A DNA stretch of 10,362 nucleotides from Deltaproteobacteria bacterium (GTDB taxonomy: Bacteria; Desulfobacterota; DSM-4660; Desulfatiglandales; HGW-15): NCBI GenBank assembly GCA_020060215.1, contig JAGVAP010000047.1, positions 1-10,362 on the forward strand, in the 5' to 3' direction. The notes beneath the pieces are model-generated. The model saw only the letters and a program-made list of their open reading frames with translations, did not search any database and was not told where the DNA came from. Made by a program: the position numbers and the translations under genes. Below, one piece after another: positions 1-6,560 of the stretch; the first letter of the stretch is position 1; each line of letters opens with the position of its first letter.

Positions 1-29
1 AATGCCGGCCATCAAAACGAGGAACTAAC

Positions 30-1901
30 TCAAACAGTTGATTTACACCCGGGTCCAGAGAAGGCTCTTTTCAAAATAAATTTTTCGACAGTCTCGTTGC
101 TCTCCAACGGGATGTTCTCACGGACAAGCGGCCGTCGGGTCTTTGCCACCTTCCGGACCGCCGCCCGCACCTCCAGACCGAGCGGACCCTGGGTCATGTC
201 AAAGAGGTTCACGTTGGCGGCTCCCAGCCTGTGGTGAAGGTAGTGGTGGGTCGGTCCGGCAAAGTACAGGACCTCACCCTGCTCGTTGATCAGGACGCTC
301 GCGGGGGCAAACTGCTCCAGGACCAGCCGCTCAAAGACCCTCCCGGTGTTCAGTTGGATCTCCCGGCCGCTCCGCCCTCGAATGGCGAGGCTCTGCGTCA
401 GGGTGGGCTGCCACCTGCGGCCGGACAGGGGAAAATCGATCATCGGGGCGACCACGGCGTCGTTTCGCTGGAGCAGCCTGTGTTTTTTGTCCAAGGTCCG
501 GAACAGCTCGGGGTGCGAGGCCAGACCCTCCGAGGGACCCAGAAAGAGGTATCCTCCCGGCTGCAGCGCGTAGTGGAAAAGGGGCACGAGCTTCTGCTGG
601 AGGTCTGTCTCCAGGTAGATCAGGAGGTTCCGGCACGAGATCAGGTCCAGAGAGGAAAACGGCGGGTCTTTGACGAGGTTGTGGTGGGAAAAGAGGCACA
701 TCTCACGCAGTTCGAGACATGCCTCGTACCCCTTTTCCTGCTGGACGAAGAACTGCTGAAGCCTCGAAGGGGAGAGGTCCTCGGCGATCCGCTCGGGGTA
801 TATCCCCTTCCGAGCCTTTGCCAGGGCCTCGTCGTCGATATCGGTTGCGAAGATCTGCACCGGATGAACCCGCTTGGAACCCTGCATGTACTCCCGAAGT
901 AGCATGGCAATGGAATAGGGTTCCTCGCCCGAGGCGCAGCCCGGCACCCACACCCGAAGGGGGGCGCCCGGGGGCTTGCCTGCGAAGATCCGGGGGATGA
1001 CCTGCCGCATCAGGGTGTCAAACGAATCGGGGTCGCGGAAGAACTGGGTCACCCCGATCAACAGATCTTTGTACAGGGCCTGGGCCTCCTGGCTCTCATC
1101 TTCGAGCAGCCGGGCGTAGTCGGCCGCGGAAGCCGTCTGCCGCACTCTCATCCGCCGCTGGATGCGACGGATCAGCGTCCCCTGTTTGTACCGGCCGAAG
1201 TCGTGACCCGTTGCCTGGAGCAAAGCCCCGCAGATGCGCTGCAACTGGTGGAGGACAGGTTCGTTCTCTTTCGGGGTGCTGGAGAGCTCCAGCCTTTTGG
1301 ACCATTCCAAAAGAGTCTTGGGTATCTGACTGACCGGCAGGACGTAGTCCACCAATCCGGTATCCAGGGCGCTTTGGGGCATGCTGCCGTAGGGTGCCGA
1401 ATCAGGTGTTTGGACGATCACGAGTCCGCCATTGGCCTTGATCGCACGAATCCCGGCCGTCCCGTCGATCCCTGCCCCCGTGAGGACGACCGCGACGGCC
1501 CGATCCGCCTGATCCTCTGCCAGGGAGCGGAAGAAAACATCGATTGCGGATTGGGTGTGGGGCAAATCCCCGGTCGGCCTCAATTGAAGCGTCCCATCCT
1601 TGATCTCCAGCAGGTGGGCCGGGGGGATCACGTAGACATGACGGGGTTTGACCTGCAAACCGTCCCGGGCAGGGAGGACCGGGAGGGCGGTGCACCTGGC
1701 CAGCAGATCCGGGAGGGAGCTGGGTTGGTGCGGGTCCAGATGCTGCACCAGCACAAAGGGGATGTTGCAGTCGGAAGGCAAATGACGGAAGAACTCTTCG
1801 AACGCACTCAGCGCCCCGGCCGACGCTCCGATACCGACCACCGCAGCGCACAAGCTTGGATTTCGTTTGTTGTCCCCGCGCTGTTCTTGAGATTTGTTCA
1901 T
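30..1901 (-). CDS. CheB-CheR fusion protein (methylesterase/methyltransferase), C-terminally truncated
   Basis: A 623-residue fusion of a chemoreceptor glutamate methylesterase and an SAM-dependent methyltransferase. Residues about 18-200 are CheB-like: the GIGASAG motif carries Ser27, VQHLDP carries His54 and GAGIDG carries Asp146, so the catalytic triad is complete. There is no N-terminal receiver, as is usual for this fusion family. Residues about 215-490 are CheR: VTQFFRD, the SAM-binding loop GCASGEEPYS (321-330), FATDID (351-356) and SCRNLLIYL (422-430). Residues about 500-607 begin a PAS-like region, but homology stops near VEK607. A 16-residue tail without family resemblance follows (break near position 84). 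Family members usually continue into PAS and often kinase domains, so this copy is shortened. I chose the ATG at 1901 because GGAGG (1915-1919) lies 13 nt upstream and a good promoter lies at 1993-2021; an upstream TTG at 2024 would precede that promoter. Both enzymatic halves may still work. Confidence 0.85.
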   Translation of the reverse strand: MNKSQEQRGDNKRNPSLCAAVVGIGASAGALSAFEEFFRHLPSDCNIPFVLVQHLDPHQPSSLPDLLARCTALPVLPARDGLQVKPRHVYVIPPAHLLEIKDGTLQLRPTGDLPHTQSAIDVFFRSLAEDQADRAVAVVLTGAGIDGTAGIRAIKANGGLVIVQTPDSAPYGSMPQSALDTGLVDYVLPVSQIPKTLLEWSKRLELSSTPKENEPVLHQLQRICGALLQATGHDFGRYKQGTLIRRIQRRMRVRQTASAADYARLLEDESQEAQALYKDLLIGVTQFFRDPDSFDTLMRQVIPRIFAGKPPGAPLRVWVPGCASGEEPYSIAMLLREYMQGSKRVHPVQIFATDIDDEALAKARKGIYPERIAEDLSPSRLQQFFVQQEKGYEACLELREMCLFSHHNLVKDPPFSSLDLISCRNLLIYLETDLQQKLVPLFHYALQPGGYLFLGPSEGLASHPELFRTLDKKHRLLQRNDAVVAPMIDFPLSGRRWQPTLTQSLAIRGRSGREIQLNTGRVFERLVLEQFAPASVLINEQGEVLYFAGPTHHYLHHRLGAANVNLFDMTQGPLGLEVRAAVRKVAKTRRPLVRENIPLESNETVEKFILKRAFSGPGCKSTV

Positions 1902-1992
1902 ACGCGCGATCTCGCCTCCAATTCTCTGAGCAATCGTCGCAGCTTTATACGCGCACTTCGGCTGACAAACCTCTGTTTTTCCCAAAATAGCA

Positions 1993-2021
1993 AATATACC
2001 AGAATCGTTTAAAAGAGCCAA
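1993..2021 (-). promoter_or_regulatory. Candidate sigma70 promoter of the CheB-CheR gene
   Basis: Read on the minus strand, TTGGCT (2016-2021, 4/6 to the -35 consensus) is separated by exactly 17 nt from TATATT (1993-1998, 5/6 to the -10 consensus). A TG one base upstream makes it an extended -10. Transcription would begin near 1986 and leave a leader of about 85 nt before the ATG at 1901. This suggests CheB-CheR can be expressed separately from the kinase genes upstream. It is based on motif matching only. Confidence 0.5.
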
Positions 2022-2043
2022 CAATCAGGGTCATCATGGCGGC

Positions 2044-2247
2044 TCAGGGAGAATGTGGCGCCCGGAGAGGCCAAGAACTTGGCCTATTCACATCCCCTCT
2101 CTCGCTATCAGCTCCAGGATCAGACGGTTCCGGGGGCTGCGGGGAATCCTCGAACTCACGGAAAAACATCTCCAGGAGGAATCTGTCGTCAACGTCATCT
2201 TCATCTATTAGGATAACCGGCTTGCCTTTCTCGCAAGGCGCACTCAT
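2044..2247 (-). pseudogene. Truncated Rcp1-like single-domain response regulator (copy 1)
   Basis: The reading frame starts at ATG 2247 with TGAGG (2254-2258) six bases upstream. The first 35 residues are the start of a phytochrome-partner receiver: a beta-1 strand KPVILI, then the acidic cluster DEDDVDD (D17, D18), ending in FREFEDS. From residue 36 to 67 the sequence is proline- and serine-rich, does not resemble a receiver, and runs into a stop. The phosphoacceptor Asp, the Thr/Ser and the conserved Lys (a normal protein is about 140-150 aa) are all missing. It lies 44 nt downstream of the membrane kinase gene, the usual position for the kinase's cognate receiver. Its start matches the second receiver remnant at 5837 almost residue for residue. 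It is most likely a deletion remnant with no phosphorelay function. Confidence 0.7.
2068..2085. repeat. Short inverted repeat (8-bp stem)
   Basis: AGGCCAAGAACTTGGCCT is an 8-bp perfect inverted repeat with a 2-nt centre, located in the non-homologous tail of receiver copy 1. No T-run follows on either strand, so it is not a standard intrinsic terminator. It could be an operator-like dyad, part of a scar, or chance. Confidence 0.4.
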
Positions 2248-2291
2248 CCTGTTCCTCAGCAGCGGGGAGTCTTCGACCTCACGAGGACTCT

Positions 2292-5111
2292 TTACCTGTT
2301 TTGGCCCGCTAGCCAACCCCGCCGCAAGCTGCGGAGTTTGGCGCTATATCGGTTCACGGGGAGAGTCACGATGAAAGTCGATCCTTTCCCTGGTGTGCTC
2401 TTCGCCGTAACGGTGCCACCGTGGCGCTCCGCCACTTTCCTGCAAACGGCAAGCCCTATCCCCGTTCCCGAATACTCGTTCTTACCGTGAAGACGCTGGA
2501 AGGGCTGAAATATTTTGTCCAGATACTTCTCGTCGAACCCTATTCCGTTATCCTCAACGAAGATCAGGCAATGTCCGTCCCCTTCCTCACTGTGAACCTT
2601 GATTACCGGGGGCGCCTCTGTACGCCTGTACTTGAGCGCATTCCCAATGAGGTTCTGGAACAACTGACGGAGCTGGCTGGGGTCTCCGGTCACGGTCGGC
2701 ATCGGCCCGACGCTCACCTTCGCTCTCGCTCTCTGTATCGTTACTTCAAGATCAGCAATCGCATCTCGAACGACATCGTCTAGCGGCGCAGGTCTGAATT
2801 CTTCCCCTTTGGACTCTATGCGCGAGTAACTGAGCAGGGCAGCGAGAAGCTCCTGCATTCGGTTCGCAGACCCTGTTATTCGAGAAATGTAATCCCTCTG
2901 CTGTTGATCCAGGCGATCGGCACTCTTGGCCTCCAGGAGCGACCCAAAGGTTTGGATCTTTCGAAGCGGCTCGTTCAAGTCGTGGGCGGCTATGAAGGCG
3001 AAGTCCTGAAGCTCTCTATTTTTGCGTTCCAGTTCAGCAGTGCGCTCCTGAACACGAAGTTCCAGTCTATCGTGGGATCTACGCAGTTCCTCCTCTATTT
3101 GCTTGCGTTCGGTGATATCGCGAACATAACCGGCCAGCCCTATGGTCGAACCGTCAGCATCGGGCCAAGGCGTGTAAGTCGCCTCGAAAATGCGGTACTG
3201 GCCTTTGAGCGTCAGCGGCAGTTCGACGCTCAGCGGTCTCCCTTCCTGCAGAACGCGGCCCTTGATCTCCATCAGCTTCATTGCATCCTCCGGCGGTGCC
3301 AGGTCCAGGTCCGTGCGACCGATGTACTCCTCCCGACTAAGAGGATACGCCGCTCGGCCCACCCACACGTACCGCAGGTCACGATCCTGAATGAAGATGT
3401 TGTCCGGTGAATTCTCGACCGCAAACCTCAACCGATTCTCGCTCTCGCGCAGTGCCTCCTCGGCCCGCTTGCGCGCCGTTGTTTCAACTAGCGAGAACAC
3501 GAGGCCCTCCACTTTTCCACGAGCGTCCGCCATCGGCATGAGGGTCCAGTCCCAGTAGGTGATGCCTCGCTCGGGCTGGTTGGGGAAAAGAAATGGCTTG
3601 TCATGGTATACGGCCGGAATCCCGGTATCTCGCACCCTCTTGAATATCGCCTCGTTTTCCTCATGGGGGTATAGGTCGAAGTGATTCAAGCCGATCATCT
3701 CTTCGGGGCGATACCCGCACCCAGTAGCGTAGGTTTCATTGACACGCACGAAGTTGAAGTCCCGATCGAGATACGCAAGGTGCGTACTTCCGGCGCCGTT
3801 CATCACCGACTGAAGAATGTCACGCTCGCGGAGCAGTACCGCCTCAGCGCGTTTCAGCCCCGTAATGTCAAGTGCGGCCACCACGGCACCGATCACTTTT
3901 CCATGTGGATCTCGGATGGGGGTAGACGAAGCAGAGTGGGTGCCCCAGGACCCGTCAAAGCGCTCGTGATCCAAGATCATGTCCCTCACTACCTCGCCCC
4001 TTAATGCACGGGGCAAGGGGTAATCCTCCACCGCTACCCGCTCACCGGTATCAGGCCGCCAGACCTTGTAGACGGAGTACTCCTCGAATGTCTCGACCTT
4101 CGGGGCCTTACCGCCGTAAATGCTGGCCGCGGCATCGTTCACCATCGTTATCTTCCCGCCGGCATCCGAAACCCAAACTCCGACCGGCAATGAAGCCAGG
4201 ATCGCCTGCAGGCTTGCCCGCTGTTCCTCAACCACCTTGAATACCGTGTTGAGCTTTTCACGCTCCGTCCGCTCCCTGCTGTAAAGACGCAAGTAGTCGA
4301 CAAGAAGTCCAACGAATACCACCAGCGTGCCGCCGGCAGAAAGAAAGCGGGCCAGATACCAGGCTAACCCGTACCGTGTTCCGCCGATGAAAAACATGAG
4401 ATTTGTGCCCGCAAAGGCAATCTGGCATATGGCAACGTAGGCCATGAGAGCGTCGCCGCTCATGAGATAACGTCGGGTCGATAGCACTGCGCCTGCTGCA
4501 AAAAGGACGGTCGCGGTCCAGGATATGGTGAGAAAGAGAGAAGAGTACTCCCCACCCGTCCTCACCAGCGCGGGCATCTTCTGCTCGAATACGATGCAGA
4601 GAACATAGGCCAGCAAGGAGACGAAAACCCAAGGGGTCAGAGACCAGAACCATTTCATTCGGACAAATGCGCGTTCTCCGGGCCAGGACGACAGGGAAGA
4701 TGAAAGGAACAATCCCGCGCAAAAAACCTGGGCAAAGGTCGCGATCCAGGCGGGGGTACTGGGAAGATGAGCTAAAAAAGGCTGCCCCCCGGGAAGGATT
4801 CCGGGCCACGTTGCTGCGTACAGGATGCGGCCGAGGCTGAGTACGGCCATCGCCAAACCAACCCAATATGACGCTGGCTGGCGTAGCACGTGGTAGCGTC
4901 CAAGAGCGAGAAAAGCGATGCTCGATGAGTTGAGCAAGGAAAAAACGATGATCAGGGGAACGAACCAGGGGATCTCGACACTGACCGGACCCGAGCCCCT
5001 GTACAAGAACGTGGCCAGACTCAGAAGCGCCAGGAAAACGACGCTACCCACGACAGACATGAGTAGTGAGTCATACCACCACTCGCTTTTGACAGGTGCG
5101 AATTGTTTCAT
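2292..5111 (-). CDS. Membrane-bound multi-PAS sensor histidine kinase
   Basis: A 939-residue integral-membrane histidine kinase. Residues 1-275 hold about eight hydrophobic segments (roughly 15-37, 49-70, 83-103, 121-141, 154-176, 190-211, 221-241, 256-275), resembling MASE-type integral sensor domains; the exact class is not certain. Three PAS domains follow (about 296-418, 427-548, 560-672), the last ending in the DITERK linker, then a coiled coil (about 670-705). The HisKA domain is phytochrome-like with HDLNEPL and phospho-acceptor His710. The ATPase domain has an N box with N820 and N824, G1 DNGIG (854-858), F box FQPFQ, and G2 GTGIGL (882-887), all present. No REC is attached, so it probably passes phosphate to a separate receiver; the one just downstream (2247) is broken. 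The signal is unknown. The ATG at 5111 has only a weak AGAG-type ribosome site, but the N-terminus looks natural and no better start is seen. The last 18 residues are an extension not seen in the paralogue. Confidence 0.9.
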   Translation of the reverse strand: MKQFAPVKSEWWYDSLLMSVVGSVVFLALLSLATFLYRGSGPVSVEIPWFVPLIIVFSLLNSSSIAFLALGRYHVLRQPASYWVGLAMAVLSLGRILYAATWPGILPGGQPFLAHLPSTPAWIATFAQVFCAGLFLSSSLSSWPGERAFVRMKWFWSLTPWVFVSLLAYVLCIVFEQKMPALVRTGGEYSSLFLTISWTATVLFAAGAVLSTRRYLMSGDALMAYVAICQIAFAGTNLMFFIGGTRYGLAWYLARFLSAGGTLVVFVGLLVDYLRLYSRERTEREKLNTVFKVVEEQRASLQAILASLPVGVWVSDAGGKITMVNDAAASIYGGKAPKVETFEEYSVYKVWRPDTGERVAVEDYPLPRALRGEVVRDMILDHERFDGSWGTHSASSTPIRDPHGKVIGAVVAALDITGLKRAEAVLLRERDILQSVMNGAGSTHLAYLDRDFNFVRVNETYATGCGYRPEEMIGLNHFDLYPHEENEAIFKRVRDTGIPAVYHDKPFLFPNQPERGITYWDWTLMPMADARGKVEGLVFSLVETTARKRAEEALRESENRLRFAVENSPDNIFIQDRDLRYVWVGRAAYPLSREEYIGRTDLDLAPPEDAMKLMEIKGRVLQEGRPLSVELPLTLKGQYRIFEATYTPWPDADGSTIGLAGYVRDITERKQIEEELRRSHDRLELRVQERTAELERKNRELQDFAFIAAHDLNEPLRKIQTFGSLLEAKSADRLDQQQRDYISRITGSANRMQELLAALLSYSRIESKGEEFRPAPLDDVVRDAIADLEVTIQRARAKVSVGPMPTVTGDPSQLRQLFQNLIGNALKYRRTEAPPVIKVHSEEGDGHCLIFVEDNGIGFDEKYLDKIFQPFQRLHGKNEYSGTGIGLAVCRKVAERHGGTVTAKSTPGKGSTFIVTLPVNRYSAKLRSLRRGWLAGQNR
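2378..3066 (-). repeat. Paralogous kinase-core segment, copy A (partner at 5874-6560)
   Basis: The DNA encoding the coiled coil, HisKA and ATPase domains of the membrane kinase aligns along its length with 5874-6560, a direct repeat displaced by about 3.5 kb. Shared stretches include cttctcgtcgaaccc and cgttcaagtcgtgg. By eye about 70-75% of the encoded residues are identical, which indicates an older tandem duplication. Similarity stops upstream in the PAS region, where the two proteins differ. Confidence 0.7.
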
Positions 5112-5583
5112 TTCTCTACCGGGCCATGTGCAGAAGTGCAGGTGAGCCTGCCCTTGATTAGGATAAAGAAGTTAGTATCGGGCGGAGCGGATTTCAAGAG
5201 GAAAAAACAAGAGGATCAACGACTTGAGAAGACCCGAACGAGATCGGGACCTGGCGAAAAGGTAGGAGCTCGCGGCAAAAATGATGGTCAACGGCTTAAA
5301 ACGTTTGCATACTTACTATGTACGTACTCCGCTGGGGACGGATTCTGGTTACCTTGCCAGCGGTCGTGACCTTGACCCGCCATTGTTCAAGGTATAGACA
5401 AAAGGTATGCGGAGCATCCTATCGAAAATGAATACCACCAGTGAACTGGTGGTATCATCAGCCCCACCTGGAAGGGGGCTGCCTTAACCCACCCCGTCAT
5501 TTCATGGAGGTCAACCCCGGTCGCTGCTCCGGAGGTGCCACAACATATCGAACAAATGGCTTCCGGCGGTTTTCTTCGTTTTC
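5112..5583. other. Non-coding interval upstream of the membrane kinase
   Basis: I see no convincing gene here. Open frames on either strand are short, lack good ribosome sites and resemble no family. The part next to 5112 must carry the leader of the kinase gene. It contains a small GCAGG/CCTGC stem-loop about 25 nt before the ATG, but no promoter that I would name. The part from 5432 to 5481 holds two strong stem-loops listed separately. Together with the REP-like element and the lost receiver tail, this looks like a patch of rearranged DNA between two kinase modules. Confidence 0.5.
5432..5481. repeat. Two adjacent perfect stem-loops
   Basis: The first (5432-5455) is ATACCACCAGT, a 2-nt centre GA, then ACTGGTGGTAT: an 11-bp perfect stem. 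Three bases later the second (5459-5481) is CAGCCCC, a 9-nt loop, then GGGGCTG: a 7-bp perfect stem. No T-run follows, so simple termination is unlikely. Paired hairpins of this kind occur at subterminal ends of IS200/IS605-type elements and in structured RNAs, but no transposase or known RNA family is recognisable here. The function is unknown. Confidence 0.55.
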
Positions 5584-5652
5584 TGTAGGAGCAAGCTCCT
5601 GCTTGCGATTTTTTGGAGCCGAAAGAATCGCAAGCCGGAGCTTGCTCCTACA
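5584..5652. repeat. REP-like palindromic element
   Basis: A 69-bp inverted repeat. The left arm 5584-5610 begins TGTAGGAGCAAGCTCC. The right arm 5626-5652 is its reverse complement with a single mismatch in 27 bp, around a 15-nt spacer. Each arm also contains the internal palindrome GGAGCAAGCTCC or a near version. Its form matches REP/BIME-type extragenic palindromes common in Pseudomonas and other gammaproteobacteria, which are typically spread by REP-associated tyrosine transposases; no such gene lies in this window. It sits 24 nt beyond the premature stop of receiver copy 2. Expected effects would be mRNA 3'-end stabilisation or attenuation of read-through towards the membrane kinase. Confidence 0.7.
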
Positions 5653-5675
5653 CAAGACAAACCTCCATGGGAGAT

Positions 5676-5837
5676 TCATCTTGAAGCCGCCCGCCCCAAC
5701 TCCTCCCCGTCTTTCACAAACTTCACTTCCAGAGAATCCTCGAAATCACGAAAAGAGATCTCCAAGAGGAGCATATCATCCACGTCATCCTCCGCGATCA
5801 GGACAACCGGCTTGGCATTTGAATTGGGCGCAGTCAT
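5676..5837 (-). pseudogene. Truncated Rcp1-like single-domain response regulator (copy 2)
   Basis: Fifty-three residues starting at ATG 5837, which overlaps the restored stop codon of the large hybrid kinase as ATGA (TGA at 5836-5834). That is the typical arrangement for translational coupling of kinase and receiver. The start [18 protein letters not shown], the acidic pair D17/D18, VDD, and DFEDSLEVKFVKDGEEL match the first 45-50 residues of the Rcp1-like receiver family. The frame then ends at a TGA (5676-5678), before the phosphoacceptor Asp expected around residue 65-70. Continuing past the stop or changing frame gives no receiver sequence; a REP-like palindrome is reached instead. The protein would be non-functional, and coupling is also lost because the kinase frame is broken upstream. 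It keeps about 15 more residues of family sequence than copy 1. Confidence 0.75.
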
Positions 5838-5873
5838 CGTATTTTGCCGTGGATCGGCAGAGTGATTATGAAC

Positions 5874-6560
5874 GTCGATCCTTTTCCCGGGGTGCTCTTC
5901 GCCGTGACTTTCCCGCCATGGCGTTCCACGACCTTTCTGCAAATGGCCAAGCCAATACCGGTACCGGAATACTCATGCTTACCGTGGAGGCGCTGGAAAG
6001 GCTGGAAAATTTTCCAGGTACTTCTCGTCGAACCCGATGCCGTTGTCCTCTACGAGGATTCGACATTGCCCGTTATTCTCTGCTCCACGGATATCGATGG
6101 TGGGGCTAACCTCCAAGCGCCGATACTTGATCGCATTCCCAATGAGGTTTTGGAACAGCTGGCGAAGTTGATTCGGGTCCCCCATGATGGTTGGCAAATT
6201 CCCCACACTCAACTGAGCACCCGCCGCTCTGATCTCCACTTCCATATCGCTGATCGCATCCCGAACCACATCGTCGAGCGGCGCGGGCTTGAACGATTCC
6301 CCTTTCGCCTCTATGCGGGAGTAATTGAGCAGAGCCGCGAGGAGCTCCTGCATACGGCAGGCCGATCCCGTGATGCGTGAAATGTAATCCCTGTTTTCCT
6401 CACTCCAACCATCGGCACCCTTGCTCGCCAGGAGCGACCCTAAGGTCTGGATCTTCCGAAGCGGTTCGTTCAAGTCGTGGGAGGCTATAAAAGCGAAATC
6501 CTGAAGCTCCCTGTTTTTTCGCTGCAGTTCTGTGGTGCGTTCCTGGACCCGCACTTCCAG
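5874..6560 (-). repeat. Paralogous kinase-core segment, copy B (partner at 2378-3066)
   Basis: This encodes the coiled coil, second HisKA and second ATPase of the large hybrid kinase and aligns with the same region of the membrane kinase. The alignment is collinear except for a 2-nt gap at about 6006-6010, where this copy is shorter. That gap is the direct evidence that this copy lost bases rather than the other gaining them, because only the longer copy keeps the family reading frame. Confidence 0.7.
6002..6017. repeat. Perfect 16-bp palindrome at the frameshift site
   Basis: CTGGAAAATTTTCCAG equals its own reverse complement. It spans exactly the codons where the hybrid kinase loses its frame. 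The membrane kinase has an 18-nt, non-palindromic version, CTGGACAAAATATTTCAG, at the same place (around 2501-2520). Confidence 0.85.

Noticed and set aside
1..29. Minus-strand ATG at 12-10 as the start of a next gene
   Set aside because: Only four codons are visible and no clear ribosome site precedes it; noted only in the CheB-CheR tail finding.
1203..2012. Long plus-strand open frame opposite the CheB-CheR gene (and another at 231-902)
   Set aside because: They lie antisense to well-recognised domains, resemble no family and arise from the GC-rich codon pattern of the real gene.
1902..2024. TTG start at 2024 for CheB-CheR, adding 41 residues
   Set aside because: It has no ribosome site, lies upstream of the best promoter, and the added residues match nothing in the family. 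ATG 1901 is better.
2068..2085. Intrinsic terminator after receiver copy 1
   Set aside because: The stem is short, the loop has two bases, and no T-run follows on either strand.
5103..5369. Plus-strand frames in the gap before the membrane kinase (also 5441-6109)
   Set aside because: No ribosome site or family resemblance; the second runs into the kinase on the opposite strand.
5432..5652. Complete insertion sequence
   Set aside because: Hairpins are present, but there is no transposase frame, no paired terminal repeats around a coding region and no target duplication that I can see.
5497..5679. Minus-strand 60-codon frame downstream of receiver copy 2
   Set aside because: It reads through both arms of the palindromic repeat and is not receiver sequence.
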